DNA of 64,000 nt, from assembly GCA_025458905.1 (NCBI GenBank), contig JALORN010000010.1, forward strand, positions 1-64,000, given 5' to 3'. The position numbers and the translations under genes were made by a program. Positions 40,101 through 49,895 of this stretch are shown here, in pieces. Source of the DNA: Steroidobacteraceae bacterium (GTDB lineage: Bacteria > Pseudomonadota > Gammaproteobacteria > Steroidobacterales > Steroidobacteraceae). Below the pieces are notes generated by a model. It saw only the letters and a list, made by a program, of their open reading frames with translations, did no database searches and had not been told where the DNA came from. How positions within the stretch are numbered: position 1 is the stretch's first letter; every line of letters starts with the position of its first letter.

Positions 40101-40206
40101 CGGTGCGTCGCGCAGCCGCCGCGGCCGGATGTGACCGAAGCTGGGCCGGGGCAGGATACGAAGACCCGCCGGGGCGGGCTGTGACGCAGTTCCCGGCGGT
40201 GCCCGC

Positions 40207-41190
40207 TCAGCGCGCGAAGTGGTCGAAGCCGGCGTGCGCGAAGTCCATCACGCTCCCGGCGCGCTGCAACTTCACGTCACTTCCTGACGCCAGGCGTCCG
40301 ATGCAGCGCGTCGGCGCAGGCTGCGCCGCGAGCAGTTCCTGCGCCTCCACGAGGCGCCGGTCCGGCACCGTGAAGCAGAGCTCGTAGTCGTCACCGCCGG
40401 CGAGGGCGCGCTCCAGCGCCTTCTCGGCGCCGAGCAGCCTGATCAACGCGGGTGACAGTGGCAGCCGCGTCAGGTCGACCTCGGCGCCGCAGCCACTTGC
40501 CGCGGCCAGCTTGCCGAGGTCGCCGAGCAGGCCGTCCGACACGTCGATGCAGGCGCTCGCCAGCCCGTTCAGCAGCCTGCCGAGCCCGACGCGCGGTGTC
40601 GGGAACAGGAACCGGTCGCGCAGCCACGCCTCGTCCAGCCCGCCGGGGCCGCTGGCTCCCATCTCGAGCGCCAGGCCCGCGGCGGCGTCGCCGGGCGTTC
40701 CGGACACGAACACCCAGTCGCCCGGGGCGCCTCCCGCGCGGCGCAAGCCGCCTCCGGCAGGCACGAACCCCAGCACCTGCACGGTCACGGCGAGCGCGCC
40801 GCCGGTGGTGTCGCCGCCGGCCAGCGCGACCTGGTGCTCGCGCGCCAGTCGACCGAACCCGGAGGCGAACGCCTGCAGCCAGGCCTCGTCCGCCTGCGGC
40901 AGCGTCAGCGACAGGAGCGCCCAGGCCGGCACCGCACCCATCGCCGCGACGTCGCTGAGGTTGACCGCGAGGGCGCGGTGGCCGATCGACGCCGCGGGGC
41001 AGCCGACCGGGAAGTGCACGCCCTCGATGATGGTATCGGTCACGGCCACGAGGTCGTGGCCGACGGGCGGCCGCAGGATGGCACCGTCGTCGCCGATCCC
41101 GAGCAGGACGTCGGGCCTCGCGGCGCCGGCCCCTGCGGCGGCCGGGGCACCGAAGAAGCGGCCGATCAGCTCGAACTCGGACAGCGCCAT
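40207..41190 (-). CDS. thiL: Thiamine-monophosphate kinase
   Basis: Phosphorylates thiamine monophosphate to the active cofactor TPP. The PurM-like fold shows GIGDDGAI, TDTIIEGVHF, SDVAAMGA and GGDTTGG with the metal-binding aspartates, then SDGLLGDL and AGGDDYEL. It has 327 residues. It is the last gene of the glyA-nrdR-rib-nusB run; pgpA, which often follows, is absent. Confidence 0.96.
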   Translation of the reverse strand: MALSEFELIGRFFGAPAAAGAGAARPDVLLGIGDDGAILRPPVGHDLVAVTDTIIEGVHFPVGCPAASIGHRALAVNLSDVAAMGAVPAWALLSLTLPQADEAWLQAFASGFGRLAREHQVALAGGDTTGGALAVTVQVLGFVPAGGGLRRAGGAPGDWVFVSGTPGDAAAGLALEMGASGPGGLDEAWLRDRFLFPTPRVGLGRLLNGLASACIDVSDGLLGDLGKLAAASGCGAEVDLTRLPLSPALIRLLGAEKALERALAGGDDYELCFTVPDRRLVEAQELLAAQPAPTRCIGRLASGSDVKLQRAGSVMDFAHAGFDHFAR

Positions 41191-41208
41191 CGTGGCGGCT
41201 CGGCCCGC

Positions 41209-41652
41209 TCAGTGCTCGTGCGGCCGCAGTTCGCGGGCCGCGCGGTCTAGCACCGCATTGACGAACTTGTGCCCGTCGGTGGCGCCGAAGCGGCGCGTCA
41301 GCGTCACCGCCTCGTTGATCACGACCCGCCACGGGACGTCGGGCCTGGAGCGCAGCTCCCAGGTGCCGACCAGCAGCACGGCATGCTCCACGGGATCGAG
41401 TTCGGCGGGCTTGCGGTCGAGCCAGGCGGCGAGCTGCGCATCCAGCTCGGCGCGCTCTGCCGCGACGGCGCGCACGATCGACTCGAAGTATTCGCGGTCG
41501 GCCTTGGGCATGTCCTCCGCGGACTGGAACTCGCCGAGCACGTCTTGCCAGGGGCCGTCGTTGATCTGCAGCCGGTAGAGGGCCTGCAGCGCGAGCTTGC
41601 GCGCCACCGAGCGCGCGCCGGAGCGCGGGTCGTGGGCCGGGGCCCGGCTCAT
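41209..41652 (-). CDS. nusB: Transcription antitermination factor NusB
   Basis: Binds boxA RNA together with NusE (S10) in rRNA antitermination. The all-helical fold is recognisable from ARKLALQALYRLQ, the central WLDRKPAELDPVE and the closing INEAVTLTRRFGATDGHKFVNAVLD. It has 147 residues from the ATG at 41652, which overlaps the ribH stop as ATGA. Confidence 0.95.
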   Translation of the reverse strand: MSRAPAHDPRSGARSVARKLALQALYRLQINDGPWQDVLGEFQSAEDMPKADREYFESIVRAVAAERAELDAQLAAWLDRKPAELDPVEHAVLLVGTWELRSRPDVPWRVVINEAVTLTRRFGATDGHKFVNAVLDRAARELRPHEH

Positions 41653-42125
41653 CGGCCGACCTGCCGCAGCAGGTTCGCCATCTCGATCGCGACGTCCATC
41701 GCCTCGCCGCCCTTGTCCATGCGGCGGGTCGCCGCGCGCTCCAGCGCCTGCTCGACGGTGTCCACCGTCAGCACGCCGAAGATGCAGGGGACACCGGTGT
41801 CGAGCTGCGCCCGCGTCAGGCCGGCCGCTGCCTCGCCCGCGACGTAGTCGAAGTGTGGCGTGTCTCCGCGGATCACGCAGCCCAGTGCCACCACGGCATC
41901 GTGGCGCCCGCACGCGGCCAAGCGCTTGACCGCGACCGGCAGCTCGAACGCTCCGGGCACGCGCGCGATCGTCAGGTCGGCGGGCAGGCCGCCGCGACGC
42001 GTCCAGGCCGCACAGGCGCCCTTGAGCAGGCTCGCGACGATGAAGTCGTTCCAGCGGCCGGCGATCACCGCGACCTTCAGGCCGCGGGCGTCGAGGCTGC
42101 CTTCGATGACGGTGGCGCCCTGCAC
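41649..42125 (-). CDS. ribH: 6,7-dimethyl-8-ribityllumazine synthase
   Basis: Penultimate riboflavin step, joining the pyrimidine from RibD to the butanone phosphate from RibB in a 60-mer shell. Motifs are RWNDFIV, PGAFELPV, GCVIRGDTPHFDYV, the catalytic-site histidine in that segment, and the basic C-terminal helix. The length is 158 residues. It follows ribB with a one-base gap. Confidence 0.96.
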   Translation of the reverse strand: MQGATVIEGSLDARGLKVAVIAGRWNDFIVASLLKGACAAWTRRGGLPADLTIARVPGAFELPVAVKRLAACGRHDAVVALGCVIRGDTPHFDYVAGEAAAGLTRAQLDTGVPCIFGVLTVDTVEQALERAATRRMDKGGEAMDVAIEMANLLRQVGR

Positions 42126-42126
42126 T

Positions 42127-43284
<1,158 letters not shown>

Positions 43285-43300
43285 ACTGCGTGCTCCTTGC

Positions 43301-43918
43301 TCAGCGGACCGGTGCCACGCCGCCCTGCTGCGCGGCGAGGAGCCGCTCGACGTACCGGGCGACCTGGTCGATCTCGAGGTTGACGCGCCGGCCCGGGCGG
43401 AACTCGCCGAGCGTGGTCACTGCCTGGGTGTGGGGGATCAGGTTGACGCCGAACTCGTCGCCGTCGACCTCGTTGACGGTGAGGCTGACGCCATCGACCG
43501 CGACCGAGCCCTTGCGCGCGACGTAGCGCGAGAGGCCAGCGGGACAGCGGAAGCGCATCCGCACCGAGCGCGCGTCCTCGTGCAACGCGACGAGCTCGCC
43601 GACGCCGTCGACGTGGCCCGATACGAGGTGCCCGCCCAGCGCGTCGCCCGCCTTCAGCGAGGGCTCCAGGTTCACGCGCGCGCCGGCCTGCAGCGTGCCG
43701 AGCGTGGTCAGCGACAAGCTCTCGCGCGAGACGTCCGCTGCGAACCCGCCGGCGGCGACCTCGAGCGCGGTCAGGCAGCAGCCGCTGACGCAGACGCTGT
43801 CGCCGTCGACCACGCCGGCCATCGGCAACGCGTTCACGTCGATCCACAGGCGCACGTCGCCGCCGCGCGGCTCGAGCCGGCGGATCGTCCCGACGTCGCG
43901 CACGATTCCGGTGAACAC
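43301..43918 (-). CDS. ribE: Riboflavin synthase alpha chain
   Basis: Dismutates two 6,7-dimethyl-8-ribityllumazines to riboflavin. Two lumazine-binding barrels are seen, the first beginning FTGIVRDVG and the second after about residue 97, with GVSLTVNEV. The start is GTG at 43918, eight bases after a perfect AGGAGG that lies within the end of ribD; starting at the upstream ATG would add 12 residues before the universally N-terminal FTGI. It has 205 residues. Confidence 0.95.
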   Translation of the reverse strand: MFTGIVRDVGTIRRLEPRGGDVRLWIDVNALPMAGVVDGDSVCVSGCCLTALEVAAGGFAADVSRESLSLTTLGTLQAGARVNLEPSLKAGDALGGHLVSGHVDGVGELVALHEDARSVRMRFRCPAGLSRYVARKGSVAVDGVSLTVNEVDGDEFGVNLIPHTQAVTTLGEFRPGRRVNLEIDQVARYVERLLAAQQGGVAPVR

Positions 43919-43919
43919 G

Positions 43920-45020
43920 TCATTGGCCTCCTGGCCGCAGCATGATACGGGCATCCGGACCGATGGGACGGAGGTCGTGGATGCGCCAGGCCGGCCGGTC
44001 CGCGAGACGGCTGAGGGCCGGCAGCATCGCGAGCGGCCGGGCGTCGGGCCCGAGCAGCGTCGGCGCGAGGTACAGCACGAGCTCGTCGACCAGGCCGGCC
44101 GCGAGCAGCGACCCGGCGAGCGTCGGCCCGGCCTCGACCCACGCCTCGTTCAGCTGCCGTGCGCCGAGGCGACGCAGCACCTCGGGCAGGGCGAGGCGGC
44201 CGTCGGACCCGGCCGAGACGCGCTCCAGCGCGACGCGAGAAGGTGGCAAGAAGCGACCAGCATCGGCGTCCTCGAGCGCGAACACCAGGCTCTCTCCGGG
44301 ACCCGAGAAGACGCGTGCGGCAGGGGGGGAGCGCAGCCGCCCGTCGAGCACGACGCGCAGCGGCTGCCGCGGCGAATCGCCGACCCGGACGGTCAGCGCA
44401 GGGTCGTCGGCGAGGACGGTGCCGACGCCGGTCAGGATGGCCGCACTCTGTGCGCGCCAGCACTGCACGTCTTGGCGCGCGGCCTCGCTGGTGATCCACT
44501 GGCTCTCGCCGCCGGCCAGCGCGGTGCGACCATCGAGGCTCGCGGCGAGCTTCAGGCGCACCCATGGACGGCCGCGACGCAGGCGGCTGAAGAACCCGAG
44601 GTTCAGCTCGGTCGCCTCTTCGGCCAGCAGCCCGCAGACGACGTCGACGCCCGCCGCACGCAGCCGCGCGGCGCCGCCGCCGTCGACGCGCGGGTCGGGA
44701 TCGGGCACGGCGTAGACCACGCGCGCCACGCCGGCGGCGAGCAGCGCTTCGGTGCAGGGCGGGGTGCGCCCATGGTGGTTGCAAGGCTCGAGCGTGACGT
44801 ACGCGGTGGCACCGCGCGCCCGCGCGCCGGCTGCGTCGAGCGCGAACGCCTCGGCGTGCGGCTCACCGGCGCGCCGGTGCCAGCCCTCCCCCACGACCTC
44901 GCCGTCGCGCACCAGCACGCAGCCGACCCGCGGATTCGGATGGGTGCCATCGCGGCCGAGCCAGGCGAGCTCGAGCGCCCGGGCCATCCACGCGCGCTCC
45001 CGGGAATGGAACGGGCTCAT
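43920..45020 (-). CDS. ribD: RibD, bifunctional pyrimidine deaminase/reductase
   Basis: The deaminase half (residues 1-145) has the zinc site PHAEAFAL and EPCNHHGRTPPCTEA. The reductase half (150-366) has LKLAASLDGRTA, the NADPH-binding GVGTVLADDP and VEAGPTLAGSLL. It makes 5-amino-6-ribitylamino-uracil phosphate. The ribE ribosome-binding site lies in its last codons. The family fit is strong throughout. Confidence 0.96.
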   Translation of the reverse strand: MSPFHSRERAWMARALELAWLGRDGTHPNPRVGCVLVRDGEVVGEGWHRRAGEPHAEAFALDAAGARARGATAYVTLEPCNHHGRTPPCTEALLAAGVARVVYAVPDPDPRVDGGGAARLRAAGVDVVCGLLAEEATELNLGFFSRLRRGRPWVRLKLAASLDGRTALAGGESQWITSEAARQDVQCWRAQSAAILTGVGTVLADDPALTVRVGDSPRQPLRVVLDGRLRSPPAARVFSGPGESLVFALEDADAGRFLPPSRVALERVSAGSDGRLALPEVLRRLGARQLNEAWVEAGPTLAGSLLAAGLVDELVLYLAPTLLGPDARPLAMLPALSRLADRPAWRIHDLRPIGPDARIMLRPGGQ

Positions 45021-45056
45021 GCGCGCGTCCCGGCCGCGGCCGACACTTGGCGCCCG

Positions 45057-45650
45057 CTACTTGTCACGGACACGCCCCTTGCCGGACTCGCGCGCGCCAG
45101 TCGGCACCGGCTCGCGTGCCAGCGGCGCCGTCGCCCCCGGGCCGGGCGGCGGCTCCCCGCCGAGCAGTGACAGCTGGCCGGCCATCGGATCGCGGCGCCG
45201 CCGGTGCCGCAGGCGTTCGATCTCCTCGCGGAATGCCTCCACGTCCTGGAAGCTGCGGTACACCGAGGCGAAGCGCACATAGGCGACCTCGTCGAGGTGG
45301 CGCAGCTCCTCCATCACCAGCTCGCCGACGTGCCGCGATGCCACCTCGCGCTCGCCGAGGCTGCGCAGGCGATGGCCGATGCGGGCGATGGCCTCCTCGA
45401 CCGCATCCTGCGGTACCGGCCGCTTCTCGAGCGACTTCAGCAGGCCGGAGCGCAGCTTCTGCTCGTCGAAGGGCTCGCGGCTGTCGTCGCTCTTGATCAC
45501 GAGCGGCATCACCAGCTCCGCGGTCTCGAAGGTCGTGAAGCGCTCGCCGCAGGAGAGGCACTCGCGCCGCCGACGGATCTGGCGCCCTTCGGCCGCGAGC
45601 CGCGAGTCGTTGACCTTGGTCTCGACGTGGCCGCAGAAGGGGCAATACAT
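45057..45650 (-). CDS. nrdR: Transcriptional repressor NrdR, with a C-terminal extension
   Basis: ATP/dATP-sensing repressor of ribonucleotide reductase genes. The zinc ribbon has cysteines 3, 6, 31 and 34 (CPFC and CLSC), and an ATP-cone follows at about 49-140. The protein is 197 residues, against about 150 in E. coli; the extra 45 C-terminal residues are Pro/Gly/Ala-rich and look disordered. It is between glyA and ribD, a conserved order. Confidence 0.95.
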   Translation of the reverse strand: MYCPFCGHVETKVNDSRLAAEGRQIRRRRECLSCGERFTTFETAELVMPLVIKSDDSREPFDEQKLRSGLLKSLEKRPVPQDAVEEAIARIGHRLRSLGEREVASRHVGELVMEELRHLDEVAYVRFASVYRSFQDVEAFREEIERLRHRRRRDPMAGQLSLLGGEPPPGPGATAPLAREPVPTGARESGKGRVRDK

Positions 45651-45704
45651 GTCGGCTGGAACCGCCGCGGCGTCGCGCCGCGCTCCCGGCCCGGATGCCG
45701 GCCC

Positions 45705-46961
45705 TCAGGGGCCGTAGACCGGGAAGCGCCTGCAGAGCGCGACGACCTCGCCGCGCACCCGCTCGATCGTGGCCTCGGCCCCTTCCGCATCGAGCACGTC
45801 GGAGATCCAGTCGGCGACCTGCCGGACCTCGGCCTCCTTGAAGCCGCGCGTGGTCGCAGCAGGCGTCCCGATGCGCAGCCCGCTGGTGACCATCGGCGGG
45901 CGCGGGTCGTTGGGGACGGCGTTCTTGTTGACCGTGATGTTGGCGCGGCCGAGCGCGGCGTCCGCGTCCTTGCCGGTGATGTTCTTGTCGGAGAGGTCGA
46001 TCAGGAAGAGGTGGTTGTCTGTGCCGCCCGAGACGATGCGATAGCCGCGCTCGATCATGCGCGCGGCCATCGCGCGGGCGTTGACCACCACCTGCTTCTG
46101 GTAGTCCTTGAACTCGGGCTGCAGTGCCTCGAGAAAGGCGACCGCCTTGGCGGCGATCACGTGCATCAGCGGGCCGCCCTGGGTGCCGGGGAACACCAGC
46201 GAGTTGAACTTCCTGGTCAGCTCGTCGTTGGCACGGGCGAGGATCAGGCCGCCGCGCGGGCCGCGCAGGGTCTTGTGGGTGGTGGTCGTCACCACGTCGG
46301 CATAGGGCACGGGGTTCGGGTAGCAGCCGGCGGCGACGAGGCCCGCGACGTGCGCCATGTCGACCATCAGGTACGCGCCGACCTGGTCGGCGATCGCTCG
46401 GAAGCGCGGGAAGTCGAGCGTGCGCGAATACGCCGAGAAGCCGGCGATGATCATGCGCGGCTTCGACTCCAGCGCCTGGCGCTCGAGCGCGTCGTAGTCG
46501 ATCTCGCCGTTGTCCGGGCGGATGCCGTACTGCACGGCGTTGAACAGCTTGCCGGAGAAATTGACCTTGGCGCCGTGGGTGAGGTGCCCGCCATGGTCGA
46601 GGCTCATGCCGAGCACCGTGTCGCCGGGCTTCAGCAGAGCGAGATAGACCGCGGCGTTGGCCTGCGAACCGGAGTGCGGCTGGACGTTCGCGTAGTCCGC
46701 GCCGAAGAGCTTCTTCGCGCGCTCGATCGCCAGCCGCTCGGCGACATCGACGAACTCGCAGCCGCCGTAGTAACGCTTGCCCGGATAGCCTTCGGCGTAC
46801 TTGTTGGTCAGCACCGAGCCCTGCGCCTCGAGCACCCGGGGGCTGGCGTAGTTCTCCGAGGCGATCAGCTCGATGTGGTGTTCCTGACGCTCCCTTTCGG
46901 CGCGCAGCGACGCGGCGAGCTCGGGATCGAAACCTTCGATGACCATCGTGGTCCGGAACAT
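45705..46961 (-). CDS. glyA: Serine hydroxymethyltransferase
   Basis: PLP enzyme that makes glycine and 5,10-methylene-THF from serine; with folD and folE2 it forms the visible C1 supply. The PLP lysine lies in [15 protein letters not shown], and [20 protein letters not shown] and the GGTDNHL motif are present. The ATG at 46961, eight bases after GAGG, gives 418 residues, the E. coli length. An upstream in-frame start is rejected as unconserved. Confidence 0.97.
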   Translation of the reverse strand: MFRTTMVIEGFDPELAASLRAERERQEHHIELIASENYASPRVLEAQGSVLTNKYAEGYPGKRYYGGCEFVDVAERLAIERAKKLFGADYANVQPHSGSQANAAVYLALLKPGDTVLGMSLDHGGHLTHGAKVNFSGKLFNAVQYGIRPDNGEIDYDALERQALESKPRMIIAGFSAYSRTLDFPRFRAIADQVGAYLMVDMAHVAGLVAAGCYPNPVPYADVVTTTTHKTLRGPRGGLILARANDELTRKFNSLVFPGTQGGPLMHVIAAKAVAFLEALQPEFKDYQKQVVVNARAMAARMIERGYRIVSGGTDNHLFLIDLSDKNITGKDADAALGRANITVNKNAVPNDPRPPMVTSGLRIGTPAATTRGFKEAEVRQVADWISDVLDAEGAEATIERVRGEVVALCRRFPVYGP

Positions 46962-46996
46962 CGGCAGACCTCGGGAAAAGAGCGGCAAACGCAGGG

Positions 46997-47027
46997 CCGC
47001 CGGCGCGCCGGCGGAAGGCACATTCTA
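46997..47027 (-). promoter_or_regulatory. glyA leader: -10 candidate and perfect 18-bp palindrome
   Basis: TAGAAT (47027-47022) overlaps the stop of the deacetylase gene. With TSS near 47015, the leader would begin with a perfect 18-base palindrome, 46997-47014 (CCGCCGGCG and its complement). It could be an operator, a leader hairpin, or the terminator stem of the upstream gene, though no T-run follows. The -35 is weak. Confidence 0.35.
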
Positions 47028-47969
47028 GCCGATCAGCCCCGCGACCACTTCATTCCAGGCCTGGGCCAGGTTGCTGCGGTTGTAGCCGCCGCCGCCGGTC
47101 GCCAGTACGCGGCCATGCCCGAGGCGCTCGGCGAGCGCGACCAGGTCCCGCGCGGCCCGCCCGTGGGTCCGCGGGGAGAAGCGCAGGTGCGTGATCGGGT
47201 CACCCTCGATGCTGTCCGCGCCGCACTGGAGCAGGATGAACTCCGGGGCGTGCGCCTCGAGGTGGGCCAGGATCCGTGGCCAGTGGGCCTCGAACGCCGA
47301 GTCGTCCGACCCGGGCGCGAGCGCCACGTTGACCTTGGTGCCCGCGGCTGCGCCCTTGCCGGTCTCCTCGGGCGACCCCGTGCCCGGATAGAGGAAGCGA
47401 CCGTCCTCGTGCAGGTCGGCGAAGATCAGCTGCGGGTCCGATTCGAAGGCGTAGAACACCCCGTCACCGTGGTGGGCGTCGATGTCGACGTAGGCGATCC
47501 GCCGCAGGCCGTGGCGCGAACGGAGCAATTCGATCGCGACGCCGCAGTCGTTGAACACGCAGAAACCGGCGGCATGGCCCCGCCCCGCGTGGTGGAGTCC
47601 GGCGATCGGCACGAAGCCACGCCGAGCCTTGCCGGACATGATGGCGTCGGCCGCCTTGAGGGTGCCGCCGACGACATAACTCGCAGCCTCGAACACCCCG
47701 CGGTAGGCCGGGGTGTCGCCGCCGTCGAGGTACCCCTGCCCGACCGACGACTTGTCGCGCACCTTTGCCACCAGTTCCGGGGTGTGGAACGCGAGCAGTT
47801 CCTGCTCGGTGGCGGCACGGGTCTCCTCCACCTCGACCTTGCGGTGCAGGCCACGGGCCTCGAACTCGCGATAGAAGGCGCCATGACGATCGGGGCCGAA
47901 GGGGTGGCCTTCCCCAAAGCCGTAGCGGGCGAGCTTTTCCCCGGCGATCACGAGGACATCCGAACTCAT
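47025..47969 (-). CDS. HDAC/AcuC-family deacetylase
   Basis: Class II-type histone-deacetylase fold, 314 residues. The zinc and charge-relay motifs are complete: [16 protein letters not shown] (paired histidines), DIDAHHGDG, the second metal Asp in LLQCGADS and the C-terminal GGGGYN tyrosine. It should therefore be active on acetyl-lysine or a small acylamine; the true substrate cannot be told from sequence. It is the gene immediately upstream of glyA on the same strand. Confidence 0.9.
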   Translation of the reverse strand: MSSDVLVIAGEKLARYGFGEGHPFGPDRHGAFYREFEARGLHRKVEVEETRAATEQELLAFHTPELVAKVRDKSSVGQGYLDGGDTPAYRGVFEAASYVVGGTLKAADAIMSGKARRGFVPIAGLHHAGRGHAAGFCVFNDCGVAIELLRSRHGLRRIAYVDIDAHHGDGVFYAFESDPQLIFADLHEDGRFLYPGTGSPEETGKGAAAGTKVNVALAPGSDDSAFEAHWPRILAHLEAHAPEFILLQCGADSIEGDPITHLRFSPRTHGRAARDLVALAERLGHGRVLATGGGGYNRSNLAQAWNEVVAGLIG

Positions 47970-48087
47970 CGCGGCGCGTTCGCAGCCTCAAGCGTCAAGA
48001 AGCGAGCAGGTTACCACAGGCCGACCTACCGCTCGGCGGGCGAACTCCGACATAATGCGCGCCCCGTTTCCTCCCGCCTCCTTCCCC

Positions 48088-49761
48088 ATGGCTCAGTACA
48101 TCTACACGATGAACCGGGTGGGCAAGATCGTGCCCCCCAAGCGCCACATCCTGCGCGACATCAGCCTGTCGTTCTTCCCCGGCGCCAAGATCGGCGTCCT
48201 CGGCCTCAATGGCTCGGGCAAGTCCACGCTGCTGAAGATCATGGGGGGGCTGGACACCAACATCGAAGGCGAGGCGCGGCCGCAGCCGGGCATCAAGATC
48301 GGCTACCTGCCCCAGGAGCCCGAGCTCGACCCGATGAAGACCGTGCGCCAGGAGGTCGTCCAGGGCATCGGCGGGATGTTCGCCAAGGTCGAGCGCTTCA
48401 ACGCCATCAGCGAGGCCTTCGCCGAACCGATGGACGACGACAGGATGAACAAGCTGCTCGAGGAGCAGGCCAGGCTGCAGGACGAGATCGACGCCGCCGG
48501 CGGCTGGGAACTCGATCGCAAGCTCGAGATCGCCGCGGATGCGCTGCGCCTGCCGCCCTGGGAGGCGACCATCGACAAGCTCTCGGGCGGCGAGAAGCGC
48601 CGCGTGGCGCTCTGCCGGCTGCTGCTCTCCGAACCGGACATGCTGCTGCTCGACGAGCCGACGAACCACCTCGACGCCGAGTCGATCGCCTGGCTGGAGA
48701 AATACCTCGAGCAGTACCCGAGCACGGTGATCGCGGTCACTCACGACCGCTACTTCCTCGACAACGTTGCCGAGTGGATCCTCGAGCTCGACCGGGGCCA
48801 CGGCATTCCGTATCACGGCAACTACTCGTCCTGGCTCGAGCAGAAGGAGAAGCGCCTGGCCCAGGAGGAACGTGAACGGGAGGCTTTGCGCAAGACGCTT
48901 GAACGCGAGCTCGAGTGGGTGCGCCAGAACCCCAAGGCCCGCCAGGCGAAGAGCAAGGCGCGCATGCAGCGCTACGAGGAGCTCGCCTCGCGCGAGTTCC
49001 AGGAGCGTAACGAGACCAACGAGATCTACATCCCGCCCGGGGAGCGACTCGGGGATCTCGTGATCGAGGCGAAGAACCTGCGCAAGTCCTTCGGCGACCG
49101 GCTCCTGATCGACAACCTCAACTTCAACCTGCCGAAGGGCGGCATCGTCGGCATCATCGGGCCGAACGGCGCCGGCAAGACCACGCTGTTCCGGATGCTG
49201 ACCGGCACCGAGCAGCCGGATTCGGGGGAAATCCGCATCGGTCCGTCGGTGAAGCTCGCTTACGTCGACCAGTCGCGCCAGGCGCTGAACGACAAGAACA
49301 GCGTCTTCCAGGAAATCTCGGGCGGGCTCGACGTCATCAAGGTGGGCAACTACGAGACCGCGTCACGCGGCTACGTGGGGCGCTTCAACTTCAAGGGCAC
49401 GCAGCAGCAGCAACTGATCGGCGAGCTCTCGGGCGGCGAGCGCAACCGCGTCCACCTCGCGAAGGTGTTGAAGAGCGGCGGCAACGTGTTGCTGCTGGAC
49501 GAGCCGACCAACGACCTCGACGTGGAGACGCTCCGGGCCCTGGAGGAAGGCCTGCTCGCCTATCCGGGCTGCGCAGTGGTGATCTCGCACGACCGCTGGT
49601 TCCTGGACCGCATCGCGACCCACATCCTCGCCTTCGAGGGCAACTCGGAGGTCGTCTGGTTCGAGGGCAACTACCAGGAATACGTCGAGGACTTCCGCAA
49701 GCGCCGCGGCGAGGATGCCGCACAGCCGCACCGGATCCGCTACAAGCCCCTGACCCGCTGA
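48088..49761 (+). CDS. ettA: EttA, ABC-F energy-dependent translational throttle
   Basis: Two ABC ATPase domains on one chain, without membrane segments. Walker A motifs are GLNGSGKST and GPNGAGKTT, signatures LSGGEKRR and LSGGERNR, and Walker B motifs [11 protein letters not shown] and [11 protein letters not shown]. The start [13 protein letters not shown] and the linker after the first domain with [13 protein letters not shown] mark EttA rather than Uup. EttA binds the ribosomal E site and gates elongation by energy state. It has 557 residues. CATAAT at 48051-48056 is a -10 candidate. The gene ends directly at the palindrome. Confidence 0.97.
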   Translation: MAQYIYTMNRVGKIVPPKRHILRDISLSFFPGAKIGVLGLNGSGKSTLLKIMGGLDTNIEGEARPQPGIKIGYLPQEPELDPMKTVRQEVVQGIGGMFAKVERFNAISEAFAEPMDDDRMNKLLEEQARLQDEIDAAGGWELDRKLEIAADALRLPPWEATIDKLSGGEKRRVALCRLLLSEPDMLLLDEPTNHLDAESIAWLEKYLEQYPSTVIAVTHDRYFLDNVAEWILELDRGHGIPYHGNYSSWLEQKEKRLAQEEREREALRKTLERELEWVRQNPKARQAKSKARMQRYEELASREFQERNETNEIYIPPGERLGDLVIEAKNLRKSFGDRLLIDNLNFNLPKGGIVGIIGPNGAGKTTLFRMLTGTEQPDSGEIRIGPSVKLAYVDQSRQALNDKNSVFQEISGGLDVIKVGNYETASRGYVGRFNFKGTQQQQLIGELSGGERNRVHLAKVLKSGGNVLLLDEPTNDLDVETLRALEEGLLAYPGCAVVISHDRWFLDRIATHILAFEGNSEVVWFEGNYQEYVEDFRKRRGEDAAQPHRIRYKPLTR

Positions 49762-49895
49762 GAGAAAAAGGGGACGGATTTATTTTCTTGGGAAAAGGGG
49801 ACGGATTTGTTTTCCTGAGGTTCCGCGGACGCGGGACCTCAGGAAAACAAATCCGTCCCCTTTTCCCAAGAAAATAAATCCGTCCCCTTTTTCTC
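49762..49895. repeat. 134-bp near-perfect nested palindrome of four 22-bp units
   Basis: Two 67-base arms pair at all but two positions around 49828/49829 (one central g/a mismatch and one g-t). Each arm holds two tandem 22-base units beginning AAAAGGGGACGGATTT, at 49766-49787 and 49793-49814, which differ at one base; inverted copies lie at 49843-49864 and 49870-49891. It fills the whole gap between the ettA stop and the purL stop. It resembles REP/BIME-like repeats mobilised by IS200-type (RAYT) transposases, but no transposase is in the window. As RNA it would form one long hairpin in either direction. Confidence 0.93.

Noticed and set aside
43285..43300. FMN riboswitch before ribB
   Set aside because: Only 16 bases separate ribE and ribB and no RFN-element motifs are present in the operon.
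45204..48875. A 1223-codon plus-strand open frame over nrdR, glyA, the deacetylase and the start of ettA
   Set aside because: Mirror frame of high-GC coding DNA: Arg/Ala/Asp/Val-rich, no domain, and it runs through several well-recognised genes on both strands.
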